A stretch of DNA of 64,000 bases from Synergistota bacterium (GTDB lineage: Bacteria > Synergistota > Synergistia > Synergistales > Synergistaceae): positions 1-64,000 of the forward strand of contig JAEXGR010000080.1 of assembly GCA_023450745.1 (NCBI GenBank). The letters are read 5' to 3'. Made by a program: the position numbers and the translations under genes. Under the pieces are notes generated by a model. It saw only the letters and a list, made by a program, of their open reading frames with translations, was not told the DNA's origin and did not search any database. Shown piece after piece: positions 51,219 through 60,459 of this stretch. Each line of letters starts with the position of its first letter. Positions within the stretch are counted from its first letter, which is position 1.

Positions 51219-51932
51219 ATGGAGGTAATGAAGTTTGTCAATGTTGGATTCGGATGGCAGGATATGCTTGCTAACTCTTTGAAGAGAGGGCGCAATAAGC
51301 AAGCGTCTGAAGATATGTCCGAGATCGCCCAACGGGCATACTATGAGGGTGTCAAAGTTCTTAAAATGCGGTCTGTACTGGAAATATACAAGAAAGAGCG
51401 TGATTTTGAGGATTGTATTGTCATATCTCACCCCGAGGGCGGTGAGGAAAGGCTCTATGTGGGGCCGAGGGCTGGTTACCTAATCCCAGCCCAAGAGGTG
51501 GCGGTGCTTCTGTGCAGTGTCGGCATGCCTCTGGTTGCGCTTATGCAAGAGTATGCCAAGGCCGAAAATTACTTGATGATGTATTATCTCGATGTTCTCG
51601 GCGTACAAGCACTGGCGGAGATATCCGGTAAAATGCGCGCCCATGTAGAGTCATTAGCGGCGGAGAAAGGGTGGGGAGTCAGCCCTTCCATGCAGCCTGG
51701 GTCTGTCGATGGATGGAGTGTAGAGGGACAGCGTGACCTTTACCGCCTGGGGAATGGGGGGAAAATAGGGCTTTCCCTCAACGATTCTTCTTTTCTCATA
51801 CCGCATATCTCCAACTCATCCCTAATCGGCATTGGCCCCCATTACTCTGAGAACAATGTAGGCTCGCTGTGTCACGAATGCCCGAGATACCGTTCATGTC
51901 TATGGCGGAGGGAAAATATTGGAAAAAATTGA
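51219..51932 (+). CDS. MetH activation-domain-like protein (copy 1)
   Basis: A 237-residue protein resembling the reactivation domain of B12-dependent methionine synthase in its second half: AEISGKMRAHVESLAAEKGWG, SPSMQPGSVDGWSVEGQRDL and a C-terminal cysteine group CHECPRYRSC. The domain normally binds SAM and the corrinoid during reactivation. Standing alone beside a RACo-like gene, it probably takes part in the same reductive activation. Three starts are possible (GTG 51210, ATG 51219, ATG 51228); 51219 has the best-spaced GGGGG site. Confidence 0.72.
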   Translation: MEVMKFVNVGFGWQDMLANSLKRGRNKQASEDMSEIAQRAYYEGVKVLKMRSVLEIYKKERDFEDCIVISHPEGGEERLYVGPRAGYLIPAQEVAVLLCSVGMPLVALMQEYAKAENYLMMYYLDVLGVQALAEISGKMRAHVESLAAEKGWGVSPSMQPGSVDGWSVEGQRDLYRLGNGGKIGLSLNDSSFLIPHISNSSLIGIGPHYSENNVGSLCHECPRYRSCLWRRENIGKN

Positions 51933-52160
51933 CATTGGCGGCATAAACAAGGACGCTAAGGGTTTACCTATTTTATATGTTCACTAAGCCGGCAGACATA
52001 CCCGTGGCGGCCATAGCGTCGTGCGGCCTGTGTCGGCAAATGAAAACTGTTTTGCTGAAAAATTTCATCACGATGTATCTATAACCTGTCAGCGTCCAAG
52101 GATAAACTGAAATGCCCAAAGGCTAGTTAAACGTGTTGTTTCTGGAGAGGAGGGAAAATC

Positions 52161-53171
52161 GTGAGTGAAAAACTTTTGACATGCAGCAGTATGAAAAATA
52201 TACTTATGATCACCGAAGAACAGGCCAGGCAAGCTGTCAGTATGAAAATGGCGCTCCCTATTTTTAAGAGGGCCTATGAAGCTTGTGTGAGAGGAGAAAT
52301 GTACGCGGGAGGGCGGATCGTCATCCCCATTCGCGGAGAAGAAAACTGTGGGCAATGGCTGGTGGCAAACTGTACAAAGGTGCCAATCTTTGGCGCGAAG
52401 TTTTCCTCTGTTTTTCCCGGCAATATTCCCAAGGGAATACCCAGTATCTTTTCGCAGATCAGCTTATACTCTGCGGAGACGGGAGAACTCATCGCCCTTA
52501 TCGAGGCGAACTATCTGACTGCGGTCAAGACCGGAGGCAGCGCCGCTATTGCCACGGAGCTGATGGCCCGAAAAGACGCTTGCCGGCTTGGCGTCATTGG
52601 CAGCGGCGTTCAGGCTTTCACGCAGGTGCTGGCTATCCAGGAAGTACGTCAGTTATCTGAACTGCGCGTCTATGATCGTTTCCCCGAGCGTATTGAGGCT
52701 TTTGTGACAAAAATTAAGGGTGTCCGCAACAATCCATATAAGATAATTAAATGTACATCGGCGGATGAGTGCGTGAATGCTTCCGATATGATCAGTACCT
52801 GTACCACATCTTTGACACCTGTCTTCGATGCGGCGGCCCTGCGCCCCGGCACCCACCTCAACGCCATTGGCTCTTTCACACCTTTTATGCAGGAGGTTGA
52901 CGAGGGTACTGTTATGCGCGCCAGTCGTGTGGTTACCGAGCATGTTGGCGGCCTGTGGGAAGCCGCCGGTGACATTTTAATTCCCTTCAATAAAGGATTG
53001 ATCACAAAAGACAAGGTTGCTGGGTCAGTGGGGGAAATGCTGGTGGGGAAAATTCCCTCTCGCGAAAGCGACGCTGAAATTACGATGTATGAGAGCGTCG
53101 GTTCCTGCGTGCTTGATGTGGCTATTGCTATCGCTGCCTACGATGCCTTTAAAAATAATTCAGAAGAATGA
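52161..53171 (+). CDS. Ornithine cyclodeaminase / mu-crystallin family protein
   Basis: This 336-residue NAD(P)-dependent protein shows the OCD family pattern: GGRIVIPIR, FPGNIPKGIPSI, LTAVKTGGSAAIATELMARKDA, the Rossmann loop GVIGSGVQA and GTHLNAIGSF. The family includes ornithine cyclodeaminase, alanine dehydrogenase, ketimine reductases and N-methyl-amino-acid enzymes. Its location next to the quaternary-amine demethylation genes suggests work on the demethylated product or a related imino acid. GTG start with AGGAGGG upstream. It is separate from the preceding gene by 228 bp. Confidence 0.88.
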   Translation: MSEKLLTCSSMKNILMITEEQARQAVSMKMALPIFKRAYEACVRGEMYAGGRIVIPIRGEENCGQWLVANCTKVPIFGAKFSSVFPGNIPKGIPSIFSQISLYSAETGELIALIEANYLTAVKTGGSAAIATELMARKDACRLGVIGSGVQAFTQVLAIQEVRQLSELRVYDRFPERIEAFVTKIKGVRNNPYKIIKCTSADECVNASDMISTCTTSLTPVFDAAALRPGTHLNAIGSFTPFMQEVDEGTVMRASRVVTEHVGGLWEAAGDILIPFNKGLITKDKVAGSVGEMLVGKIPSRESDAEITMYESVGSCVLDVAIAIAAYDAFKNNSEE

Positions 53172-53342
53172 AAAGCCCATGTTTCTAATTTTGAAAAAAA
53201 TTATTTAAGAGCTTTCTCAGGCTGAAACAATGAGTTGTCGTTGATTTGTCGCTGTCTGTCGTATTTTAAAATTGGCGTTAAATTTTGGCTAAAGCAACGG
53301 CAGCTCTTAGATTTTACTTTTTAGGAGGTCTTATTTTTACCC

Positions 53343-53664
53343 ATTGAGGCAACAACCAGTTTTATCAACGACGATGAAAGGTTGAGGGCCATTGCGCAGG
53401 CAGCTTCTATCTCGTTTTTCGAGTGACTTTTCTCAAGAGATGCCAGGCTCATGCAGAATTTATAACGAGGAAGGCTACCGGTGCTGGGAAAAGGGGCTCA
53501 TCCTGACCTTTCTCAGCGACAATGTCTTGAGAATACAGCCGCCTCTCGTCATCAGCGGCGAAGAAGCGGAAAAAGGGCTTACAATAGTGGAGGAATCCAT
53601 CAAAGATTACCAAAACGGCGCCATCGGCGACGAGGCGCTGCGATTCGCAAAGGGGTGGTCGTAA
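53343..53664 (+). pseudogene. Broken class III aminotransferase remnant
   Basis: The frame at 53440-53664 encodes the C-terminal end of a class III (fold type I) aminotransferase: CWEKGLILTFLSDNVLRIQP and EEAEKGLTIVEESIKDY. Just upstream, in another frame (53343-53423), TTSFINDDERLRAIAQAA may be the N-terminal end, cut by TGA. About 350 central residues, including the PLP lysine region, are missing. The remnant's stop overlaps the next start (TAATG), so it may still aid coupling. Confidence is good for the C-terminal part, low for the N-terminal part. Confidence 0.65.
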
Positions 53665-55280
53665 TGGGCAATAGCGAAGATAAGATAGTCATAACCTTCA
53701 TGCCTGACAATATAAAGGCCGAGGCGCGGCGCGGCGCGCTCGCGGCGGACGTCGCCGCCGGGGCCGGCGTGGGCATCGGACGCCACTGCGGCGGCGCGGG
53801 GGTCTGCGGCAAGTGCCGGGTGGCGGCAGCGCCGGAAAACCCCTTCGGCCCGCTGACCAGGACGGAAGAAAGCCTTCTGACTCCCGAGGAGATAAAAAGC
53901 GGCGTCAGGCTGTCGTGCTGCGCGCAAGTGGTAAAAAGCGGCGGCATCTACGTCATAGACGGGGTAAAATCCACGGGGAACAACATTCTGGAGGGATTTT
54001 CTCACGACATCCCGGCTTGGTCTCCCGACCGCGAAGGCTTCGGGATCGCCGTCGATATCGGCACCACCACGGTCGTCTGTTGCCTCCTGGACCTCGCGGG
54101 ACGCCGCGTCATCGACAGAATATCTTTCCTGAATCCCCAGGTCGCCTTCGGAGATGACGTGATCTCCAGAATCGCGTATTCCTCAAGCCAGCCGGGGGCG
54201 CTGGAGCAGATTCAGCGCACGCTCATCAAGGAAATGAATCAGGCGGCCGGCGCGATCGCGGCGAGAAATAATATCTCACCGGAAGAGATAACCGAGATCA
54301 CGATCGCGGCGAACACCGTCATGGAACACCTCTTCGCGGGCGTATCGCCCCAAAGCATCGGCCGCAGCCCCTACCGGCCGGAGTTCCTGCTGATGCCGCC
54401 CTTCAAGGCCGCCGACGTCGGGATCAGGATAAATAAAGACGGCGTCGTCAAAATGATTCCCAACGTCGCGGGCTACGTCGGGGCGGACATCGTCGCCGGC
54501 GTCGCCGCCCTCGACATGGACAGGCAGGACGGGATAAAGCTGCTCGTCGATATCGGGACCAACAACGAAATCGTCATCGGCGGCAGCAAAGGCATGTTCT
54601 GCTGCGCGACGGCCGCCGGCCCCGCCCTCGAGGGCGCGCGAATCCAGTACGGCATGCGCGCCTGCACGGGGGCGATAGAAAAAGTCACGCTGGAAGACGG
54701 CGTTCTCCGCTGCGGCACCATCGGCGGCGGGGCCCCGCAGGGGCTATGCGGCTCCGGCCTCATCGACGCCATCGCCCTGCTGCTCAACGAGGGCATCATA
54801 AACGGAAGCGGACGCTTCGCGTACCCGGAAAAATGCCAGGACGAACGTTTCAAAGCGCGGCTTGGACGCAGCGAAAGCGGCATGGTCCGGCTGCTTTTGA
54901 CGGACGGCGAACACCCCGTCTATCTGACGCAGAAAGACGTCCGTGAAGTACAGCTCGCCGTCGGCGCGGTAAAGGTCGGCGTGGAGGTAATGCTGGAACG
55001 GGCGGGAGTCACGAAAGACGAAGTGGCGGAGGTCTGCCTCGCGGGCGCCTTCGGCAACAATATAAACATCGAAAGCGCCGCGCGCGTCGGCCTGATCCCC
55101 GATGTCGAGCGCGGCAGGATACACGGCGTGAAAAACACCTCCGGCCTGGGGGCCTGCCTCGCGCTCGCCTCCGCCGGCTTTTACGAGAGGACGAAGGAGA
55201 CCGCGGAAAAAATGTCCTATGTCGAACTCTCGTCGCTGCCGGATTTCCAGAAGCGATTCGTTGACGCGATGACCTTCTGA
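53664..55280 (+). CDS. RACo-like corrinoid activation protein (copy 2): 2Fe-2S plus ASKHA (DUF4445)
   Basis: A 538-residue paralogue of 49592-51202. The ferredoxin-like domain has Cys42, Cys48, Cys51 (HCGGAGVCGKC) and Cys85/86; the ASKHA part has AVDIGTTTVVCCLL, AANTVMEHLFAGVSPQ, LLVDIGTNNEIVIGG and GAFGNNINIESA. It is visibly richer in G+C than copy 1, so the two genes have different histories. ATG 53664 is chosen because the ferredoxin domain starts there and it overlaps the remnant's stop. The long frame upstream is a shadow. Confidence 0.9.
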   Translation: MGNSEDKIVITFMPDNIKAEARRGALAADVAAGAGVGIGRHCGGAGVCGKCRVAAAPENPFGPLTRTEESLLTPEEIKSGVRLSCCAQVVKSGGIYVIDGVKSTGNNILEGFSHDIPAWSPDREGFGIAVDIGTTTVVCCLLDLAGRRVIDRISFLNPQVAFGDDVISRIAYSSSQPGALEQIQRTLIKEMNQAAGAIAARNNISPEEITEITIAANTVMEHLFAGVSPQSIGRSPYRPEFLLMPPFKAADVGIRINKDGVVKMIPNVAGYVGADIVAGVAALDMDRQDGIKLLVDIGTNNEIVIGGSKGMFCCATAAGPALEGARIQYGMRACTGAIEKVTLEDGVLRCGTIGGGAPQGLCGSGLIDAIALLLNEGIINGSGRFAYPEKCQDERFKARLGRSESGMVRLLLTDGEHPVYLTQKDVREVQLAVGAVKVGVEVMLERAGVTKDEVAEVCLAGAFGNNINIESAARVGLIPDVERGRIHGVKNTSGLGACLALASAGFYERTKETAEKMSYVELSSLPDFQKRFVDAMTF

Positions 55281-55302
55281 GCGGATAGAGGACGAAAACG
55301 AG

Positions 55303-56034
55303 ATGAAAAACATAAAGATCTATCACGCCGCCGCCGGCGGAGAAAACTTCGGCATCATGGAAAGCGCCCCCGTAGAGGCCGACCTTGCGGCGCTGGAAGA
55401 TTTTTACGCCGCCATGGGAGAAAAACACCGGCGCTCCTTCCTAAAATTCAACGACTACTGGAAAAGCGAGGGCTGCGAAAAATTCTTCAACCCGCGGGCG
55501 GTCGTCAAAACGCTGCCGCTTGACGTCGCGGCCGAAAACTTCGGCGCCAAGACGCTGCTGCTGAACGAGTCCGTAGACCAGGCGGTCATGGCGGTATGGA
55601 CCATCGGCGCGGAGCTTGAAAAAGAGGCGAGCGAAATGATGTCCCAGCTGGGAAACCTGATGACCGGCTTCCTGCTCGACGTCGCCGGCTCGATCGCGCT
55701 TTACAACATGCACGCGGAGCTCATTCTCTGGATCAGGCAAAATATCGCCGTACCGAATAATAAATTCATCAACGGCGAATTCTACCCCGGTATGGGGAGC
55801 ATGAGGCAGGACCTCATGGAAAAGGTCGTCACGCTCGGAGAGACCGAGCGCCTGATCGGCGTCAGCGCAAGCGGAAACTCTCTGCTGCGTCCGCGAAAGT
55901 CACAGTGCTCCTTCCTCGCGCTGGGCGCGTCGGAGCATGAGACAGAGGTGAAAATGGAGCCCTGCAAACCCTGCAATGGCAAAAAATGCCTCTACTACCA
56001 GCTCGGCGGCTGCCACATGATGATGGGAAAGTAA
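55303..56034 (+). CDS. MetH activation-domain-like protein (copy 2)
   Basis: A 243-residue protein with features of the methionine-synthase activation fold: AVWTIGAELEKEASEMMSQL, LDVAGSIALYNMHAELILW, FYPGMGSMRQDLMEKVV and a final Cys group PCKPCNGKKCLYY. It follows the second RACo-like gene by 22 bp, the same pairing as copy 1, but is diverged from it in sequence. Likely role: reductive activation of a corrinoid protein. Confidence 0.68.
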   Translation: MKNIKIYHAAAGGENFGIMESAPVEADLAALEDFYAAMGEKHRRSFLKFNDYWKSEGCEKFFNPRAVVKTLPLDVAAENFGAKTLLLNESVDQAVMAVWTIGAELEKEASEMMSQLGNLMTGFLLDVAGSIALYNMHAELILWIRQNIAVPNNKFINGEFYPGMGSMRQDLMEKVVTLGETERLIGVSASGNSLLRPRKSQCSFLALGASEHETEVKMEPCKPCNGKKCLYYQLGGCHMMMGK

Positions 56035-56070
56035 GGCGGCGAATACGGGGCGGCCCCGCGCGGACAAAAA

Positions 56071-56958
56071 CTATTTCATCTTCTGCGAAATATAGACGCC
56101 CGCCAGGATCAGCAGACCGCCGGAAACCGCGAAGAGGGTGATCCTCTCGTTCAAGATCAGCGCCGAAAAGAGCATCGTAATCGGCGGGGTGAGGTAGATC
56201 AGATTGTTCGCCTTCACCGCGCCGAGGTTCCAGATGACGATATTCCAGCCCCAGGTACAAAAGGCGGAGGCGAAGACCCCGAGAAAGAGAATATTGCCGG
56301 CGACGGCCGGACGCAGCAGCTGCGCCGGATGAAGCGTTACCACCGGCGTAAGCGTCAGCAGCAAAAGCGAGAGCAGCGTATAAAAAAGCATCTTGCGGGC
56401 GATCTGCGCGGGGGTATAGTCAGACTTCACATCCCGGATGACGACGGAAAAGGCGGCGAAGGATAAGGCGGCGCAGAGCGCGATCAAATCTCCCAGCGGG
56501 TTCAGCTTGAGAATGAAATGGCCGTTGCAGACGATAAAAAATATCCCGACCAGACAGAAGACGCTGCCGATGATAAAACGGCGGGATATCTTCTCGCTCG
56601 CCGTGAAGATATGGGAAAGGACCCCCGTCAGCAGCGGCGCGGTCGAACAAAGAAGCGCGACGTTCGAGGCGGTGCTGAAAGAGAGCGCCGTATTCTCACA
56701 AAGGAAATAAAGCGTGATTCCCAAAAAGCCCGCCGCCGCAATCCGGGCCTCCGCCTTCAGGCTCATCATCGGCAGAGGGCGCGGGCTGACCGCCACAAAG
56801 ATCGTGTAGGCGACGGCAACGCGATAGAGCAGAATCTCTCCCGGCGAAAGATAACCAAGCAGATACTTAGTAGCAACAAAGGTAACGCTCCAGATAAACG
56901 TCACCGCGGCGGCAAGCCCGTAACTGGGTAATTTTCCGCGGATCTTAAACATCTCCAT
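56071..56958 (-). CDS. DMT-family transporter (EamA)
   Basis: A 295-residue exporter-type protein with ten predicted helices in two EamA repeats; AVTFIWSVTFVATKYLLGYL opens the first and FASAFCTWGWNIVIWNLGAVKA lies in the second. It converges on the preceding gene. ATG 56958 has AGGAGAG upstream; an ATG five codons earlier is less well placed. It is unrelated in sequence detail to the DMT protein at 37554. Substrate unknown. Confidence 0.87.
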   Translation of the reverse strand: MEMFKIRGKLPSYGLAAAVTFIWSVTFVATKYLLGYLSPGEILLYRVAVAYTIFVAVSPRPLPMMSLKAEARIAAAGFLGITLYFLCENTALSFSTASNVALLCSTAPLLTGVLSHIFTASEKISRRFIIGSVFCLVGIFFIVCNGHFILKLNPLGDLIALCAALSFAAFSVVIRDVKSDYTPAQIARKMLFYTLLSLLLLTLTPVVTLHPAQLLRPAVAGNILFLGVFASAFCTWGWNIVIWNLGAVKANNLIYLTPPITMLFSALILNERITLFAVSGGLLILAGVYISQKMK

Positions 56959-57067
56959 CAGAACTCTCCTCATTTACTCCAAACTGCAGCAATTATATAC
57001 GCTTGCCCACTTATTGTCTTGAAAGATATTTGCTGTTACTATTTACATGCGAACGGGGGGCGTTGTA

Positions 57068-58591
57068 ATGGCCGAAACTACCAAAACACTTGTATCGATG
57101 CGAGGAATAGACAAGATCTTTTACGGGCAATACGCGAACAGGGGCGTGGATTTTGAGCTGCTCGCCGGAGAGGTGCACAGCATCCTCGGTGAAAACGGCG
57201 CGGGCAAGACGACGCTGATGAACTGCCTCGCGGGGATATACATTCCGGACGGCGGCTCGATATACATCGAGGGAGAACCCGTCTTCCTGCCCAACCCCAA
57301 GGCGGCGATCGCGAGCGGCATCGGCATGGTGCATCAGCACTTTATGCTCGTCCCCGTCTTCACCGTCTGGGAAAATATCATCCTCGGACTCGGCGGCGTT
57401 CCCCTCGTCATCAACAAAGAAGAGATCATCGCGCGCATCCGCGAGATATCCGACCGCTACGGCCTCGCCGTCGACCCCGAGGCCAAAGTCTGGCAGCTCT
57501 CGATCGGCGAGCAGCAGCGCGTTGAGATACTCAAGATGCTCTACCGCGGCACGAAGGTGCTGATCCTCGACGAACCGACCTCCGTCCTTACGCCGCAGGA
57601 GACGCGCGAATTCTTCAAAACCCTGAAAAACATGGTGGCGGCGGGACACGGCATCGTCCTCATCTCACACAAAATAGAAGAGATCATGGAAATCTCCGAC
57701 CGCCTCACGGTGCTCCGCAAGGGCGTGCGCGTGGCGACCAAGCGGGCCGCCGGCATCTCGAAAGAGGAAATCGCGGAGATGATGGTCGGGCACAGCCTCG
57801 AGGGCGCCTCGCTCGCCGCGGACCGCCGGCTGCCGGGCGGCGTCGTATTTGAGTGCTCGCGCCTCTTTCTGAAAGACGACCGCGGCGCGGAGGCGCTGAA
57901 AGAGGTCTCGCTTACGATACGCGGCGGCGAGATCTTAGGCGTCGCCGGCGTAGACGGCAACGGCCAGGACGAGCTTTGCGAAGTCCTCGCGGGGCTGCGT
58001 TCCCCCGACTCCGGCTCGGTCTCCATCGCGGGACGCGACATCACCGGAGAATGCGCGCGCTCCTATATAGAAGAAGGCATCAGCTACATTCCCGCCGACC
58101 GTAAGGGCGTTGGGCTCGTCGCCAACATGAGCGTCATTGAAAACATGGCCCTGAAGGGCTACTGCCGCCCGCCGATGGAGAAGGGACGATTCTTCATGGA
58201 CTGGGCCTATATCACCGATTTCGCCGCGGGGCGGGTGAAAGATTACGACGTCCAGATACCGAACCTCTTCGCGCCGGTGCGCGTGCTCTCCGGCGGAAAC
58301 CTCCAGAAGCTGATGCTCTCGCGCGAGATATCCGACGAGACCAAGGTCATCATCGCGATGCAGCCCACCTGGGGGCTTGACGTCGGAGCGGCGGAGTTCG
58401 TCCACAAACGGCTCCTCGAGGCGCGCGAGGCGGGGGCCGCCGTGCTCCTCATCTCCAAAGACCTGCAGGAGCTCACCTCGCTCTCCGACCGCATCGCCGT
58501 CATGTACAGCGGCGGAATCAGCGGCATCGTCGAAGAGCCGCGCAGCGCCGACATCGAAAAGATCGGCCTGCTGATGGCGGGAGTAAGGTAA
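57068..58591 (+). CDS. ABC transporter ATPase with two ABC domains (sugar/nucleoside type)
   Basis: A 507-residue protein with two ATPase halves, as in RbsA/BmpB-type importers. Half one has Walker A GENGAGKTT, QLSIGEQQRVEILK and Walker B LILDEPTSVL. Half two (from about 255) has GVDGNGQDEL, a degenerate Walker A, VLSGGNLQKLMLSRE and a Walker B altered to VIIAMQPTWGLD. Such proteins energise nucleoside importers with two permeases and a BMP binding protein. No permease follows here; the gene is succeeded by the CRISPR array, while a BMP protein lies at 27721-28800. The operon seems to have been split. Confidence 0.9.
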   Translation: MAETTKTLVSMRGIDKIFYGQYANRGVDFELLAGEVHSILGENGAGKTTLMNCLAGIYIPDGGSIYIEGEPVFLPNPKAAIASGIGMVHQHFMLVPVFTVWENIILGLGGVPLVINKEEIIARIREISDRYGLAVDPEAKVWQLSIGEQQRVEILKMLYRGTKVLILDEPTSVLTPQETREFFKTLKNMVAAGHGIVLISHKIEEIMEISDRLTVLRKGVRVATKRAAGISKEEIAEMMVGHSLEGASLAADRRLPGGVVFECSRLFLKDDRGAEALKEVSLTIRGGEILGVAGVDGNGQDELCEVLAGLRSPDSGSVSIAGRDITGECARSYIEEGISYIPADRKGVGLVANMSVIENMALKGYCRPPMEKGRFFMDWAYITDFAAGRVKDYDVQIPNLFAPVRVLSGGNLQKLMLSREISDETKVIIAMQPTWGLDVGAAEFVHKRLLEAREAGAAVLLISKDLQELTSLSDRIAVMYSGGISGIVEEPRSADIEKIGLLMAGVR

Positions 58592-58799
58592 TTTAGGGTA
58601 TATAATAACTGCAATGGATGCCCGGCGATAAAAACCATGAAAAGATAACAGCGGCGACAATCAGAGGTTCGCGTTTGTGTCGTGCACTGCGTTTTAAACG
58701 TCCTGCGGAAATTCTCTGACGGGAAAATATGGCAGAAAAAACAGGTTCGCGAAAAGCGTCATGTTTGTCCGCATGGCGGCTATTATATTAAGGCAGTGT
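58592..58799 (+). other. CRISPR leader region
   Basis: A 208-bp non-coding stretch between the ATPase gene and the first repeat. Its last 60 bp are AT-rich next to the array, as leaders usually are. No gene was recognised. Confidence 0.5.
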
Positions 58800-59021
58800 A
58801 TCTCAACTCACCCCCACGCGGGGACGGAAACGTGGTGCTATGTGTTCGTGTAGATTGCTTGTTGAATCTCAACTCACCCCCACGCGGGGACGGAAACCTT
58901 ATCTCATATTTCTTAAAATAATAATCACTCATCTCAACTCACCCCCACGCGGGGACGGAAACGGTCGACGTCCCGACCTTCATGATATTTACAGCATCTC
59001 AACTCACCCCCGCGCGGGGAC
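58800..59021 (+). CRISPR. CRISPR array: four 32-nt repeats, three spacers
   Basis: Repeats start at 58800, 58866, 58931 and 58996. The 32-nt unit begins ATCTCAACTCACCCCC and ends CGGGGACGGAAAC. The first three copies are identical. The last has an A-to-G change and loses its final bases after GGGGAC, marking the trailer end, so the array reads on the plus strand. Spacers are 34, 33 and 33 nt; the second is very AT-rich. The GGAAAC end and the csm genes 93 bp downstream fit type III-A. Short open frames across the array are not genes. Confidence 0.97.
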
Positions 59022-59113
59022 ATCTTTTATTTTTTCATTTGCCACTCCCGCTTTTCTATTGTAAAATTATGATGTTTTTTATTTACAAACAAAACACAAT
59101 AGGAGGGGACGGC

Positions 59114-60448
59114 ATGGAAAAGTACATACTTTTTTCACCTGTCGGCATGACCGACCCGATAGCGAATTACCATGACGGCGCGATGCTGCATATTGCCCGC
59201 CGCTTTCATCCGTCAAAGATTTACATCTATATTTCGCAGGAGGCGGCCGCCTTCCAGGAAAGGGACGACAGATATCGCCGGGCGATAAAGCTGCTCGGCG
59301 ATTCCTTAAACGTCGATTTCAAGGTGGAAGAGATCACGCGCCCGAAATTGGTGGACGTTCACCTCTTCGACGAGTTTTACGATGAATTTGAAGATATCAT
59401 CAAAAAGATAACGGCGGAGAACCCCGGGCACACCATCCTGCTCAACGTATCCTCCGGCACGCCGGCGATGAAAAGCGCGCTGCATACCATCGCCGCGATG
59501 ACCGACGACGCCGACTGCGTGCCGATACAGGTCTCCACGCCGGAAAAGGGGCACAATCCTCGCAAAGACGACGTCTCTGTCTACGACGTCGAAACCCAGT
59601 GGGAATGCAACGCGGACTGCCAGCCGAACTTTACCGACAGGACCTCCTGCTCAAAGAATTACAACCTCATCGTGAAGATGAAAAAAGAAATCCTGCGCAA
59701 GCACATCGACGCCTATGACTACCACGCCGCGCTCTCCGTCGCGGAGGAAATCTCCCGCTCTTTGCCTCAAGAGAGCCTCGATTATCTCCGGGCCGCCTGC
59801 GCCAGAGTACAGCTCGACATGAAGGGGATGGATTCCCTGATACCCGCGGGCGGGGCGGCAAGCGCGCTCTTTTCCCCCGTACGCGAGGTTGATAAGCGGA
59901 GCGTCGCGGAATACTTGCTGTGGCTGGATCTAAAAATAAAAAAAGAGGAATACTGCGACTTCATCCGCGGCATCTCCCCGCTTTTTTTGGATCTTTTGGA
60001 AAAAATCCTCGAAAAGAACGGCATCAATATGCAAAGTTACTGCGTTAGTTTTAAAGGAAAGCGCACTTTGCGCCGGGAACGCCTTGACGGCAGTGTTAAA
60101 GGACGCGAAATATTGAGCGTTCTCGACCCGCTCTTCGGCAGAGACGGCTTTCGCGACAGCAGTTTAGGCTCCGCCCAGCTCTCGCCGCTCGCCGTGCATT
60201 ATCTAAACGACGCCAGACTGGCGTCGAGGATAAAAGCGCTGCGTGAAAGCGAGGATAAATGCCGCAATATCGCCGCCCACGAGATAGTGGGGGTCACGGA
60301 GAAATGGATACGGGACAACTGCGGCCTGTCTCCTAAGGAAATTATGGATATCCTCACAGACCTCGCCGATTACAGCGGCATATCGCGGAAGAGAATCAAA
60401 GATTCATACAGTGCGATGAACGAATTCATCAAAAAATCAATGATCTAG
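59114..60448 (+). CDS. csm6: CRISPR type III accessory nuclease Csm6
   Basis: A 444-residue protein with an N-terminal CARF domain (about 1-180), which binds cyclic oligoadenylate, and a C-terminal HEPN ribonuclease domain. The CARF signature NVSSGTPAMKSAL is near residue 110. The HEPN R-x4-H motif is Arg384-NIAA-His389. When Cas10 makes cyclic oligoadenylate on target recognition, Csm6 degrades RNA non-specifically. AGGAGGGG precedes the ATG. It lies directly between the array and cas10; the gap to cas10 is 11 bp. Confidence 0.93.
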   Translation: MEKYILFSPVGMTDPIANYHDGAMLHIARRFHPSKIYIYISQEAAAFQERDDRYRRAIKLLGDSLNVDFKVEEITRPKLVDVHLFDEFYDEFEDIIKKITAENPGHTILLNVSSGTPAMKSALHTIAAMTDDADCVPIQVSTPEKGHNPRKDDVSVYDVETQWECNADCQPNFTDRTSCSKNYNLIVKMKKEILRKHIDAYDYHAALSVAEEISRSLPQESLDYLRAACARVQLDMKGMDSLIPAGGAASALFSPVREVDKRSVAEYLLWLDLKIKKEEYCDFIRGISPLFLDLLEKILEKNGINMQSYCVSFKGKRTLRRERLDGSVKGREILSVLDPLFGRDGFRDSSLGSAQLSPLAVHYLNDARLASRIKALRESEDKCRNIAAHEIVGVTEKWIRDNCGLSPKEIMDILTDLADYSGISRKRIKDSYSAMNEFIKKSMI

Positions 60449-60459
60449 GAGGCGATAAA

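Noticed and set aside
58682..59064. Open frames across the CRISPR array
   Set aside because: The repeated PPRGDGN peptides are translations of the CRISPR repeat.
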